Positions 30,175 through 39,365 of a DNA stretch of 54,964 nt are shown piece after piece. Position 1 is the stretch's first letter. Every line of letters starts with the position of its first letter. Location of the stretch: contig JTFK01001317.1 of the NCBI GenBank assembly GCA_000818945.1, forward strand, positions 1 through 54,964, in the 5' to 3' direction. Source of the stretch: Schizochytrium sp. CCTCC M209059. Taxonomy: Eukaryota > Sar > Bigyra > Thraustochytrida > Thraustochytriidae. The notes under the pieces are model-generated. The model worked only from the letters and a program-made list of their open reading frames with translations. It had not been told where the DNA came from and did not search any database. The position numbers were made by a program, and so were the translations under genes.

Positions 30175-32760
30175 CTACCAGACCTCGCAGCGCGTCCCAG
30201 CATTCATGGGAGAACCCGAGGGACATTTGAAGGCCGAAGCAAAGGGCCGAAAATTTTGCAGCGTGCCGATGACCCGGAAACGAGCGGGCGCGTGGACATC
30301 GTTGAGGACGACCTTTTCGAGGGATTGGTCGCGGGTCTTGGAGCACCAGGTGCGCGCGAAAGCTACAAAGAAGAGCTGGTCCGAGGTGTAGGTCTCGAGC
30401 CCAGGAAGTCGCTTGAAGAAGGCGCCGAGGTTGTCGCTGGACTCGGCCCGCTGACGCGCGGCATGATAGGCGGTGTACGCCTGCTTGAGGCCAGCGTTGT
30501 CGGCAAGATTCTCGCCGAGCGTGAGATTGCCGCGGACATGGGCAGCGCCGCCAAGGACCTTGAAGTGCTCGTACTGCTGGCGAACACAGTCCGTGCGTTT
30601 TTGAAAGGACTTGTATGTTGCAGGCTCCCACCAGGTCTGCAAGTTACCGCGGGCATTGTACTTTGCGCCAACGTCATCAAAGCCGTGGGAAAGTTCGTGG
30701 CCAATTACAGATGCGATACAGCCGTAGTTTAGGGCGGGAACGTGGTCCTTGTGAAAGAGCGGCGGCTGCAGGATGCCCGCGGGAAAGACAAGCTCGTTGT
30801 TGGCGTTTGAATAGTAGGCGTTTACCTCGACGGGGTTCATGTGCCATTCAGTCTTATCTACAGGTTCACCAAGTCGGTCGAGAACGCGCGTGAGGCCAAG
30901 CGCATCCGCGCTGAGAAGATTGGAAAAGTAGTCTGTGACGGAGATCTCGAGGGTGGCGTACCTCTGTTGCAGTGCCTCGTCGTCCATGACAAAGTCTGGG
31001 TAGCCAATGCGAAAGCGACTGGCATCGACTTTTGCACGTGCCCGCGTGCGCGTGGTTTCATCCATCCAGTCGAGAAGGTCGAGGTTGGACTTGAAACTGG
31101 CCTGAATGTTTTCGACGAGAGCCGAGGCCTCGGTGCGCGATTCCTGCGTAAAGTGCTCGTCGAGGAAGAGGCGCGCGACGAGGAAGCCCATGTTACTGCG
31201 CGCGCGCGCCACGCAGCGCTTCCATCGTGGCGTCGGTGACTCAACGCCAAAGACGGTCTTGTCAAAGGCCTCGTCGTTGCGAAGAAAATGCTCAGAGAGA
31301 TGTGGCGAATAATGGTACACAACGCGAAAGTACAGGTAGTCCCGCACGGTGACAAGCTTTGTGTCGGCCAACAGATTTTGCAGGTTTTTCAAAAATGAGG
31401 GGGACTCTACCGTGACACTTTGCAAGGCACGCAGGGCTTTGACATCGGCACCATCCAGCGCGCTCTTGATGTAGCGCGCGAGACCCAAGAGAGGCATGAG
31501 CGCGTCAAAGTCGCTGAGGGAAAGCTCTGTGTTGGAGAGCGAGGGATCGCGGAGACGTTCGGGCGGCTCCATGATGGTGGCGAGTTTTTGCTCGAGCCGC
31601 ACGAGGTCCCGGGCGCGAGCGGCCGAGATTGCATCTGGTCCACGCCAGGCCGTGAGCTGCGCAACAATGAGATCTTGAAGAGCAATGAGCGAGGGGTCGG
31701 TGTCGACGTCCTTGTCCAAGTAACTTGATCGTCCCGGAAGTGCGAGGTTTCCCTGCACAGCGTACACGACGTTTTGGGTTGAGTTGTGAACAGCGGCGCC
31801 AATGCCAAAGTCTAAGAAGGCACCGGCGCTGGAGCGATGCATGGCCGCAAGGATATTTCGTAGGGTGCTCCAATGACTTGCTGTCCACGTTGCGTTGTTG
31901 GGGTCAAAGTTCCAGCTGTGCAGCCCAAAGGAATCGGCGGCACGGTCAAGTGGGGCGGCTCCAGCGGCGTTGATGCGGTCCATGTCCATGCAGGCGGCGT
32001 AAAATTCCCGAGGTTTGCGTAGCAATTGTTTGTGTTGTTTTTGTTGCTTGTCGTTGCTAGTGTCGGATGCATCATCCACAGGATCGAGGATTTGACGCAA
32101 GGCTTGCAAGTTTCGATCCGAGACGAGGCTCAGTGTGGAGACGCGTGTATCGGAAGGTTCTAACGGGTGACTGGCGATCCACTCGCCGCACACGTGGTTG
32201 TAAAAGTCATCGCAGGGGTCGACGGACGCGTCGATGCTGCGGAGGAGATCGCTGGCGGCCTCGACACAAGCGGGCGTCTCGCAAATGGTGGCTTGTTGCA
32301 GCTGGAGTTCCTCGAGACGATCCGTCCGCAGACCGACGCTCATGAGCGCAAGGATGAGAATGGCACAACCGAGAGTGAGCGCTTTTTCAAGCGGGCTAAG
32401 GCGGGCCCAGGCGTGGCCCGCGCCGCACGCTGCAGAGTCGCCCGCCCCCGCGGGCCCTCTTGCGTAGACCTCGGGCCTTGTGTTTGTCTCTGCAAAGAAG
32501 GATCTCTGTGCATCCCAATGCGACCCGCCATCGTCGTCGTCGTCGTCGTCGTCGTCGTCATCGTCGCCGCCGGCGCCTTTGTTGCCGTCGTTGTCGTGTA
32601 TGCCGTGGCGACGGCCACGTCCTCGGCCCAAGCCCAAGCCCAGAGGTTCGTCTTCGTCGTTGTTGACGCCGTTGAGAAAACGCCCCTCGCGCGGAGCCGC
32701 AGAAGCTGCGTTCTCCTCCAGGTCGCCGCGCCCCGCCGGATCCACGCGCGCGAGCTCCAT
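30175..32760 (-). CDS. M13-family (neprilysin/ECE-type) zinc metallopeptidase
   Basis: The 861-residue product is a type II membrane peptidase of family M13. It has a cytosolic N-terminus with an Asp run (12 Asp, encoded by GAC/GTC repeats), one membrane anchor at about residues 128-146 (LTLGCAILILALMSVGL) and a large ectodomain starting with the M13 motif DPCDDFYNHVCGEW. The zinc site is HELSH (His688, Glu689, His692) in VIGHELSHGFDD. The downstream motif GENLADNAGL supplies the third ligand Glu. ELVFPAGILQPP and the C-terminal CPSGSPMN...RCEVW are also conserved; the final CxxW is a hallmark of the family. It should cleave short extracellular or lumenal peptides. The ATG at 32760 (MELARVDP) opens the frame. 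Confidence 0.95.
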   Translation of the reverse strand: MELARVDPAGRGDLEENAASAAPREGRFLNGVNNDEDEPLGLGLGRGRGRRHGIHDNDGNKGAGGDDDDDDDDDDDDGGSHWDAQRSFFAETNTRPEVYARGPAGAGDSAACGAGHAWARLSPLEKALTLGCAILILALMSVGLRTDRLEELQLQQATICETPACVEAASDLLRSIDASVDPCDDFYNHVCGEWIASHPLEPSDTRVSTLSLVSDRNLQALRQILDPVDDASDTSNDKQQKQHKQLLRKPREFYAACMDMDRINAAGAAPLDRAADSFGLHSWNFDPNNATWTASHWSTLRNILAAMHRSSAGAFLDFGIGAAVHNSTQNVVYAVQGNLALPGRSSYLDKDVDTDPSLIALQDLIVAQLTAWRGPDAISAARARDLVRLEQKLATIMEPPERLRDPSLSNTELSLSDFDALMPLLGLARYIKSALDGADVKALRALQSVTVESPSFLKNLQNLLADTKLVTVRDYLYFRVVYHYSPHLSEHFLRNDEAFDKTVFGVESPTPRWKRCVARARSNMGFLVARLFLDEHFTQESRTEASALVENIQASFKSNLDLLDWMDETTRTRARAKVDASRFRIGYPDFVMDDEALQQRYATLEISVTDYFSNLLSADALGLTRVLDRLGEPVDKTEWHMNPVEVNAYYSNANNELVFPAGILQPPLFHKDHVPALNYGCIASVIGHELSHGFDDVGAKYNARGNLQTWWEPATYKSFQKRTDCVRQQYEHFKVLGGAAHVRGNLTLGENLADNAGLKQAYTAYHAARQRAESSDNLGAFFKRLPGLETYTSDQLFFVAFARTWCSKTRDQSLEKVVLNDVHAPARFRVIGTLQNFRPFASAFKCPSGSPMNAGTRCEVW

Positions 32761-33064
32761 GGTCCCTGTGCGGCGCGCCGCAGCGAGCCTCGCTTCTGCT
32801 CCGCTCGCTGGCCTCTCTCGCTCGGGATCGAAGATAGCCTTTTCTCCGCCTCTACTTGTAGTAGTACTATACGTACGTACGTACTAAAGTTCTGCACTGC
32901 ACTGCACTGCACTGCACAGCCGCAACGCCCAACACCTTTCCGCTTTGTCTGCCGGGTTTCTTCATCCCTCCATCGCGCGAACCAACCTGCGCGTGCCCAG
33001 CCTCTCCGTAGCTCGTGCCGCGTCCCATCCTGGCCGGCGCCGAGGGGACCGGGATGGCGAGCCC
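32761..33064. promoter_or_regulatory. Upstream region of the M13 peptidase gene
   Basis: This region lies upstream of the minus-strand peptidase gene. A TACGTACGTACGTA palindromic run is at 32870-32883, about 110 bp from the start codon, followed by a CTGCA pentamer run at about 32893-32921. Promoter function is inferred from position. Confidence 0.35.
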
Positions 33065-33315
33065 CGCCGACAAAACTTTATTAGCACTGCTTGGCAAAAT
33101 GGTTTCTTTTACAAGCAACTTAAGTCCATCAGCAAAAGCCTGCAATAGACCAAACGCACCTATAACGTTTGGCCCACGTCGCCGTTGGATACTACTAAGG
33201 ATTTTACGTTCTGCTACAGTAAATAGCGCAATACTAACTAGCAAAGGCACTACAATAGCCAATGCTTTCAAAATATTTTCAATATAAAACATAATAAACT
33301 TTGTTTGTAAATTGG
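33065..33315 (-). pseudogene. Nuclear mitochondrial insertion: 5' fragment of nad1
   Basis: A roughly 250-bp AT-rich island in GC-rich surroundings encodes, on the minus strand from an ATG at 33292, about 67 residues of NADH dehydrogenase subunit 1. It includes VPLLVSIALFTVAERKIL, QRRRGPNVIGAFGLLQ, AFADGLKLLVKE and ILPSSANK, the strongly conserved N-terminal third of ND1. The homology stops at about 33068, where GC-rich nuclear sequence begins, so the gene is truncated. There are no internal stops, which suggests a recent transfer. The AT-rich part extends about 25 bp beyond the ATG and should be the mitochondrial 5' flank. It is unlikely to be expressed as a functional protein. This is a numt. 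Confidence 0.88.
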
Positions 33316-33503
33316 CTTACGGGAGGCACGAACCTGAACAGACGTGAACGGACGTGTACTAGCTGCTCAGGCTGAGCACTGAGGAGTGGCAGGGAGGGAG
33401 AGGAGAGGAGAGGAGAGCTGAGGGAGGCGAGGCGAGGCGAGGCAGCAGAGCCGCAACGGAGCGACCAGCCAACGGCCGCGACTTGCACGCGCGCGCGCGG
33501 AGC

Positions 33504-33535
<32 letters not shown>

Positions 33536-33730
33536 TGGACGTGGACGTGGACGCAAGCGCGCACGAGCGAGCGAGCGAGCGAAGAGGCGGAGCGGGCGAC
33601 GCAGCGGGCCCGCGTGGAGAGAAGTCTGGAGTACGCTGAAGGAAAAAAAGGAAGCAACGGAGCTGCAAGCAGACAGGAAGGGGCGTTAGAGTAGTAGACC
33701 CACCCCTGCCTGCCACCACTCACCGTGTTC
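33316..33730. other. Repeat-rich leader of the exchanger gene
   Basis: This GC-rich spacer has GGAGA/GGCGA runs near 33395-33445, a GTGC run at about 33505-33536 and a GCGA run at 33560-33580. It probably forms the promoter and 5' leader of the exchanger gene at 33731. No gene is seen. Confidence 0.45.
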
Positions 33731-35332
33731 ATGATGTCCCCGCGAACTTGGGTGACGAGAGCAGTGGCCGTGACGGCTGCGGCCGGTCTTTGGGGTGTGA
33801 GCGCGGCAGCGGCGACAGAGACGGAGGATGACGTGGTGCTCGCTGGCGATGAGGGAAACGAGGAAATGGGGATGAAATTGGCCAAGGCTTTTGGCCTCCC
33901 GGTCCTGATTTTCTTTTGCTTTGTCGCGCTGGCCCTTGTGTGCGACGACTACCTTGCGCCGTCGCTGGAAGCTCTTGTGAAGCGCTTCAAGATTCCGCAC
34001 GACGTAGCAAGTGCAACCTTTTTGGCCTTTGGCTCATCGGCGCCCGAGATTAGCATCAATTGCGTGGCGACAATTCATGGCAAGGTAAGCCTTTCACTGA
34101 GCGCGGTCCTGGGCTCCGGCATCATCGCATACACTGTGATACCAGCGGCGTGCGTTCTTGTTTCCAAGGGCCAGGTTCTGCACTTGGAGGCGGTGCCATT
34201 GGTACGGGACATGGTCTTTTACGCGGCAGCGTTATCGGCCTTTGTCGCGTTCACGTCGGAGGGAGCCTTTGCGCTCAATCAGAATCTGATCTTGCTCGGT
34301 CTCTTTGTCGTCTACCTCGGAGCGATGGTCGTCTTGGGCAAATTCTATCACGAGGCCGATAGCGGCGGCGACAACGCAAGGACTCATGCTTCGATCGTTC
34401 GCCAGAACATGGAGAATGCGGCTGCTCTGAAAGCGGAGCGTGATGATTTTGATGATGACGAGGAAAAGGGAGGTCATCAGGAACGCAAGCACTTGCTGAC
34501 AAGGTTCAACACAGACTCGACAATTCCTCACCACACTGCTTATGGAGATGACGACCTTGTGCGCCTCAAGGAGAAGAATCGGTACGGCGCGGCACCTCAC
34601 AATCCTTTTGAGAACGAAGTCGAGGAGATGCGCGGACGTCAAGAGCTCGCCGAAGCGCAAGGGTGCTGCATGCGGGTCCTGGACATCTTTACCCTCCCGC
34701 TGAATCAACTTTTCCACGTGACAATTCCTCCATTTTGCTGGTCTGCGCCAGCCGATGACGACGGCAAGGACGGAGACAGCGCCACGGACAGTGGCGACGA
34801 TGAGAACGCAATTGAAAAGACGTGGCCTTTGACAATGTTTCTGTCGCTGGTCTACGTTGCAATCTTTAGCGAGCTTATTCTCGTGCTGACGACGAGCTTT
34901 GCGGAGGTTGTGGGACTTTCGCACAATGTTGCGGGTTTGACAATTGTGGCGCTCGGCGCCCAGGTCCCGGATCTCTTTGCAAGTATGTCGGTTGCGAAAC
35001 AGGGCGAGGGTCCAAGCTCGATTGCGAATGCAGTCGGCTCGCAGATCATTAACATTTTGGTTGGCATTGGGGGACCCTTTTTAATCTCCAACCTGCGCAC
35101 TGGGCTTCCTGTGCAAGTGGGCGTGGGCGGTGCAGGCGGCGAGCTTACCATGACTGGCTTGATGATGCTTTTTTTGGTTGTGGTCTTTTCGGTCCTGTGT
35201 TTTCGGCACATGTTCTGTAAGGCGGGGCCCTCGCGCAAGCCAGAGCTCACCAGTCTAGATGCTGTCATTCTCGCATCTCTCTACGTCGTCATGCTCGTGG
35301 TGCTCGTGGGCTCCCAGGTGATCGTCAAGTGA
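33731..35332 (+). CDS. Cation/Ca2+ exchanger (CaCA superfamily, NCKX-like, atypical)
   Basis: This 533-residue protein has a cleavable-looking signal peptide (about residues 1-28), two clusters of membrane helices and a long acidic cytosolic loop (about 215-370, with DDFDDDEEKGG). The alpha-1 repeat has AFGSSAPEISIN (Glu106) and the alpha-2 repeat has VALGAQVPDLFASM, so the two acidic Ca2+ ligands typical of NCKX/NCX proteins are kept. The second half of each alpha repeat is unusual. Alpha-1 has GSGIIAYT where GSxxFNI is usual. Alpha-2 has GSQIINIL (from about residue 436) where NCKX has GSNIFDI; the Asp that confers K+ dependence is Asn, as in NCX. It likely exports Ca2+ in exchange for Na+, perhaps without K+. 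The ATG at 33731 is used. Confidence 0.88.
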   Translation: MMSPRTWVTRAVAVTAAAGLWGVSAAAATETEDDVVLAGDEGNEEMGMKLAKAFGLPVLIFFCFVALALVCDDYLAPSLEALVKRFKIPHDVASATFLAFGSSAPEISINCVATIHGKVSLSLSAVLGSGIIAYTVIPAACVLVSKGQVLHLEAVPLVRDMVFYAAALSAFVAFTSEGAFALNQNLILLGLFVVYLGAMVVLGKFYHEADSGGDNARTHASIVRQNMENAAALKAERDDFDDDEEKGGHQERKHLLTRFNTDSTIPHHTAYGDDDLVRLKEKNRYGAAPHNPFENEVEEMRGRQELAEAQGCCMRVLDIFTLPLNQLFHVTIPPFCWSAPADDDGKDGDSATDSGDDENAIEKTWPLTMFLSLVYVAIFSELILVLTTSFAEVVGLSHNVAGLTIVALGAQVPDLFASMSVAKQGEGPSSIANAVGSQIINILVGIGGPFLISNLRTGLPVQVGVGGAGGELTMTGLMMLFLVVVFSVLCFRHMFCKAGPSRKPELTSLDAVILASLYVVMLVVLVGSQVIVK

Positions 35333-35914
35333 GAAGGTTTTGATGGTGTGTTTCGTCACGTCCAATAGGATTGGTGATGAGTGGACACGGGATGTGCAAT
35401 TCATGTAGCTTAGAATTTTTAACAAGAAGAATCAAAACGAATCATTGTCACTCGAATTAGGCCTAGCCGTGGTGTTCTTGATGTGGATCGTGAATGAAAA
35501 TGGAAAAATGAATGACTATCGGTCGGTCGTCAAAGTCGCATCCGAATTCTTCGAGAGACGCCTCATTTAAAAAAAAAAAGGAAGTTGAGCGACTGATTCG
35601 CAAGCGAAAACCGCATGTGCCCATTCGTCAACCTCATCGTCGTTGCCGTTTGTTCCCCAAATAGTGGAGGAGTGAGATGCGCTGGCAATTGCAGTTGCGA
35701 ACAACAAAAAAGAGTCAACCGCTTGAACCCAAATAATAATAAAAATGGAAAGGAAAAGGAAAAGAAAGGACCAAAAAAAAAAGAAACGAGCTTGTAAAGT
35801 AAGGAATCAATGTTGTGTTGTTGTATCTAAAGCATGTATTACGCCTTTGGCAAATGTTTGAGCTCTTGAGCTCCACATCTCCTTTTTTCCCTTGTCCCTC
35901 CTTTTTGCTTCTCC
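35333..35914. terminator. Convergent 3' flanks
   Basis: Convergent spacer between the exchanger and the eight-helix protein gene. It is AT-rich with an A run at about 35570-35580, AAATAATAATAAAA at about 35730-35745 and another A run at 35773-35783. A TAGGCCTA octamer is at 35458-35465. No gene is supported. Confidence 0.4.
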
Positions 35915-36862
35915 TTAGTGATTGAGAAGGAGCACGGAGCAGATGAGCGATGCCCAGGTGGCAAAATAACCATTGCCGACGTCCTGGAAGGGGTTGAAGA
36001 AGGTAAGGACAATGAGGGCAACGGTCCACCAGACAATCAAGAACATGACGAGGGGCTTGCTGCCCGCTTCGGGGAACTTTGCGCCGAGAAGGACGCGTGT
36101 GAGAACAACGACGAAGGAGATGGCGCCAACAGCAATGGCGTAGCCGGAGTTGCCATTGCAGCCGTTGTCGGAGCAAAGGGAAGCGCCGGCGATGATGACA
36201 ACGGCGGAGCTAACGAGGAGGATGGCGTAGCGGTGGCCAACCTTGGCGAAGCGGTCGATGCTCTCCTGGACGCGGCCGACAGCGTTGGCGAGGAGCACGA
36301 GGGAGCAGAGCAGGCCTCCCCAGGCCGCAAAGTAGCCATTTCCTGGCACGACAAAGGGGGCGTCATTGCCGAAAGTGGTGAAGCCGGCCACAAAGACCCA
36401 CCATGCAAAGAAGAAGATGACGAGACCAAGCTGAAGCTTGGGCGTGAGGTTGTTGACGCGGTCGAGGGCAATGTAGGCGGCGGAGACGACGAGCGAGATG
36501 ACGCCGGCAGCGACGGCGAAGCCGTGCTTACCGGAGCAGTCGTTGTCGTCGCTGCATGCGGTGGACGCGGTGATTGTGAGAATGATGGAGGCCACGAAAA
36601 CGAGGAGCGGGTATCCGCCGTTGTTGAAGACCTTTTCCTTGGCGCTTTGAAAGGTCACAGTGTCGTGCTGCTCGCCGTAGGCCTCGTTGTTGCCGTAGTG
36701 GCCATTGGTGTCCTGCGCCTCGGGTGGGGGCACGGGCACGGCGTACGCCTCGTCGAGGCCCTCCTGGTGTCCGCGACCAGACATCGTAGACTCCTCCTGA
36801 AACTGCTGCTCCTCGTGCTGCTGGTCCTTAGCCTCGTCCGCAAAGGTTTTCCCGTCGAGCAT
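35915..36862 (-). CDS. Eight-helix membrane protein with internal duplication, unknown function
   Basis: I do not recognise the family. The 315-residue product has a polar, Gln/Glu-rich cytosolic N-terminus (1-80) and then two similar four-helix halves (about 84-195 and 211-312). Each half has a hydrophobic helix, a short Cys-containing loop (CSDDNDCSGKHGFAVA; CSDNGCNGNSGYAIA), two more helices with a WW pair (FFAWWVFVAG; LIVWWTVALI) and a final block GNGYFAAWGGLLCSL or GNGYFATWASLICSV. The paired Cys in each loop could form disulfides on the non-cytosolic side. MARVEL-like or synaptogyrin-like four-helix proteins have comparable topology, but no diagnostic motif is present. The first in-frame ATG (36862) is chosen; a second is at residue 27. 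Confidence 0.8.
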   Translation of the reverse strand: MLDGKTFADEAKDQQHEEQQFQEESTMSGRGHQEGLDEAYAVPVPPPEAQDTNGHYGNNEAYGEQHDTVTFQSAKEKVFNNGGYPLLVFVASIILTITASTACSDDNDCSGKHGFAVAAGVISLVVSAAYIALDRVNNLTPKLQLGLVIFFFAWWVFVAGFTTFGNDAPFVVPGNGYFAAWGGLLCSLVLLANAVGRVQESIDRFAKVGHRYAILLVSSAVVIIAGASLCSDNGCNGNSGYAIAVGAISFVVVLTRVLLGAKFPEAGSKPLVMFLIVWWTVALIVLTFFNPFQDVGNGYFATWASLICSVLLLNH

Positions 36863-38115
36863 AGTCCGCGGGGGTCGCCGGTTACCGAGCGCGTGCGTGC
36901 GTCCGTCCGTGCGGGCGGGCGGGCGTAGCCGATGCGCGTCTGCTGCCTTGCACCCCTCGCTTGCTCGCGGCCGGTCGATCAATCGGGCGGAGCGGCGTTG
37001 GTCGTTTGTTTCCTTCTTGCTCCTCAAGTTGGCAGTCAGACTCTGCCCGTGAGTGAGTGAGACACAGACAGACACAGAGACAGACAGCTGGATGCAAAGA
37101 AAGATTGCTTTAGATACGTAGTAGGCCTAGATAGATATAGATGGAGACACGGACACAGAGAGTCGCGGCCGAGATGAGATGAGATCGAGATCCTCAGGCG
37201 CGCCGCGCCGTATCGCCGCGCCTCGCCGGGCGCCGCTCCCGCTGCGAAGGCGGCCGGGCGGCGGGAGCGGTGGTGGCCGCGCCTGGCTCTTCCCGCGCGG
37301 CGCCGCCGCGGGAAGCGGCGGCGTCCCGCGGCGCGGCGGCGGCGAAGGCGCGGCGAGGCCGAGGCTCAGTGCGTGCGCCGCAGCAGCGAGGCGGAGGCGC
37401 GCAAGTCGGCCAAACGCGGCCGCAAGTGCGGAATGCGCCGTATTCTTCACTTGCCGCCTACTGTAGCGGCCAGCTGTGGCTGCCTGGCCTGTTTGCTATC
37501 TTTTTCAAATTCGCATTTTTGTTTTTCTTTTCATCGCTTTTTTTTTTAAATAACATTTCTTTCTTTTTTTGCCATGGCGGCCGCCATGACTCTAGGTCCT
37601 ACTCTCGATCGATCTGCCAGTGCATACATACCATCACCCGCGCGCGGCAGCGGCGATGGCGGGACGCGGAGGCCGGTGCCGAGCTCGAGGCCGGCGCCGA
37701 GCTCGGCCGTCCCCTCGGAGGACCCGGGCCTTGCGCGCTCCCCGCCTGGCAGGCAGGCAGGCAGGCTGGCTGGCTGGCTGGCCCCTCTTCCCCCCGCTCG
37801 GCACAGGGCGAGCTTCCTGCCCTCGGCGAGTCATCGCGGCCGCCCTCGGGAGGCGCGAGGAAGGGAGGGAACTTGAAAGGGAGGCGGGGCGAGGCGAGGC
37901 GAGGCGAGGCGAGGCGGCGGCGGAGCGGGCGCTGCGGCTGCGCGGGACGCGCTCGCATCGAAGCGAAGTGGTGCGATGCGAAGCGAAGCGATGCGTGCGG
38001 AGTGGGAGCTGGCAGCCTCTGCAGCTGAAGACGGAGGTGGCGAGTTCCGCGGGGCCGGGGGTTCTGGAGGATCTGCTGGGAGAGTGAAAGTTTCGCCGAT
38101 TGCGCCGACACGGCC
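36863..38115. other. Divergent intergenic region, GC-rich repeats
   Basis: This 1.25-kb spacer separates the divergent eight-helix and RlmJ genes. It contains a TACGTA then TAGGCCTA pair at 37115-37129 (about 260 bp upstream of the minus-strand gene), extremely GC-rich stretches at about 37195-37440, a T-rich tract at about 37500-37570, a GGCA/GGCT run near 37750-37780 and a GGCGA run at about 37880-37915. Frames here are Arg/Ala/Pro-rich on both strands and look like noise. Confidence 0.5.
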
Positions 38116-39168
38116 ATGAAGAAGATGAAGGGAGAAAAAGAAAGCAGAAGAAGAAGGGAGAAGAAGAAGAAAGCAGAAGAAGAAAGCAGAAGCGGAAACC
38201 ATGCGTGGTCGTTGAGCGGCATGGTGCTCTCGTACAGACACGCATTCCACGCGGGAAACCGCGGAGATGTCTTCAAGCATGCGGTGATGCTGGACCTGCT
38301 GCGCGCAGAGATGGCGGCGAGGGCGAGAACGCGGGTCGTGGAGACGCACGCCGGCGCCGGGCTCTACGCACTGCGGTCCGGCAAAGCCGACGAGCGCCGC
38401 GAGTGGGCGCAGGGCATCGGCAAGGCGTGGGACGCGTTTGCGGCAGACGTGGCCCGCAGCGTCGGCCATGGCGACGATGCGGAGGCGAGGCAATCTCCTG
38501 GGCCACTTCAGGAACTCGTACGGCACGTAGCGCGCTTCAACAACTCGAAAAAGAGGCAACGACTTGACTTGTATCCGGGGTCACCGTTGCTCACGTTGCA
38601 AATGCTTCGCGACCAAGACGAGGCGGTCTTTTACGAGCTGCACGCCTCGGACATGCCCGTGCTTCAGTGGCACTGCGCCTCGCCTGGCAGGCACGTTTTG
38701 AAAAATGGACCAAAGATTGAGCTCGGGGACGGCCTTGCAGGCCTGCAGGCCGAGGCAACGAGGGCAGACCTCCAAGGTCGCATTCTGGCCTTCATCGATC
38801 CCCCGTACGAGGTGAAGTCAGAGTACAACGAGGTGGCGCGCTGCGTTCTCGCTTGTGCCGCCGCAAAAAACGCCTCCATGACGATCGCGCTTTGGTATCC
38901 GCTCATCCTGGGCACGGATCGCGCGGAAGTCATGGTGCAGTCCCTTTGCGAAAGCCTCAAGAGACCTTGGGTGGACGTGCGTGAGCAAGCCCCAAATGAG
39001 GGCGCTGGCCTCGAGCGCGGCATGTGGGGCTCGGGCGTGCTGGTTGTGAACCCGGATTCCACATGGTTGGCCCACGCCGGACAATTCGGCGATCGCCTCG
39101 GTTGCGACGCCGCGCAGGCCTTTGGATCCGATCATGTCGTCAGGCTAACTCTTTCGCCACAAGTTTGA
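38116..39168 (+). CDS. RlmJ-type 23S rRNA (adenine-N6)-methyltransferase
   Basis: The product (350 residues) matches bacterial RlmJ, which methylates A2030 of 23S rRNA using S-adenosylmethionine. Motifs are YRHAFHAGNRGDVFKH at the start of the domain, VVETHAGAGLYAL (SAM-binding motif I), LDLYPGSPLL, FYELHASD, and the catalytic motif IV DPPY (228-231) in AFIDPPYEVK, then IALWYPLI. Bacterial RlmJ begins almost exactly at the Met at 38221 (MVLSYRHAF), which also has a good initiation context. The ATG at 38116 adds 35 Lys/Arg/Glu-rich residues, so the true start may be 38221. A role on mitochondrial rRNA would be logical, but I see no convincing presequence. The gene was probably acquired from bacteria. 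Confidence 0.9.
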   Translation: MKKMKGEKESRRRREKKKKAEEESRSGNHAWSLSGMVLSYRHAFHAGNRGDVFKHAVMLDLLRAEMAARARTRVVETHAGAGLYALRSGKADERREWAQGIGKAWDAFAADVARSVGHGDDAEARQSPGPLQELVRHVARFNNSKKRQRLDLYPGSPLLTLQMLRDQDEAVFYELHASDMPVLQWHCASPGRHVLKNGPKIELGDGLAGLQAEATRADLQGRILAFIDPPYEVKSEYNEVARCVLACAAAKNASMTIALWYPLILGTDRAEVMVQSLCESLKRPWVDVREQAPNEGAGLERGMWGSGVLVVNPDSTWLAHAGQFGDRLGCDAAQAFGSDHVVRLTLSPQV

Positions 39169-39365
39169 GGCCTCGGGGAGCGGGACATCCTCAAGGCAGA
39201 GGCAGATGGGCGCTCTCAATTATTTATCTTCCATGAACAGAGCCTGTGACAGTAAGTATTGGCCTACATAAACTATATCGTTTTGGAGAGCTTTTTGTGC
39301 TGTACGAAATGTCGAAATGACTTTGACTTTTGTCGGGGTTTTGAGTTTAAGAGAGGGGAAGATAT

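Noticed and set aside
33290..33330. tRNA 3' end next to the nad1 fragment
   Set aside because: GGTTCG followed by CCTCCC recalls a T arm, but the stem does not pair beyond three bases.
35918..36928. Acidic open frame on the plus strand
   Set aside because: Antisense to the eight-helix membrane protein, whose duplicated halves prove the minus frame.
1271..37120. TACGTA palindromes in several upstream regions (1272, 5245, 25338, 32870, 37115)
   Set aside because: A six-base motif is expected about a dozen times in this length; no enrichment can be claimed.
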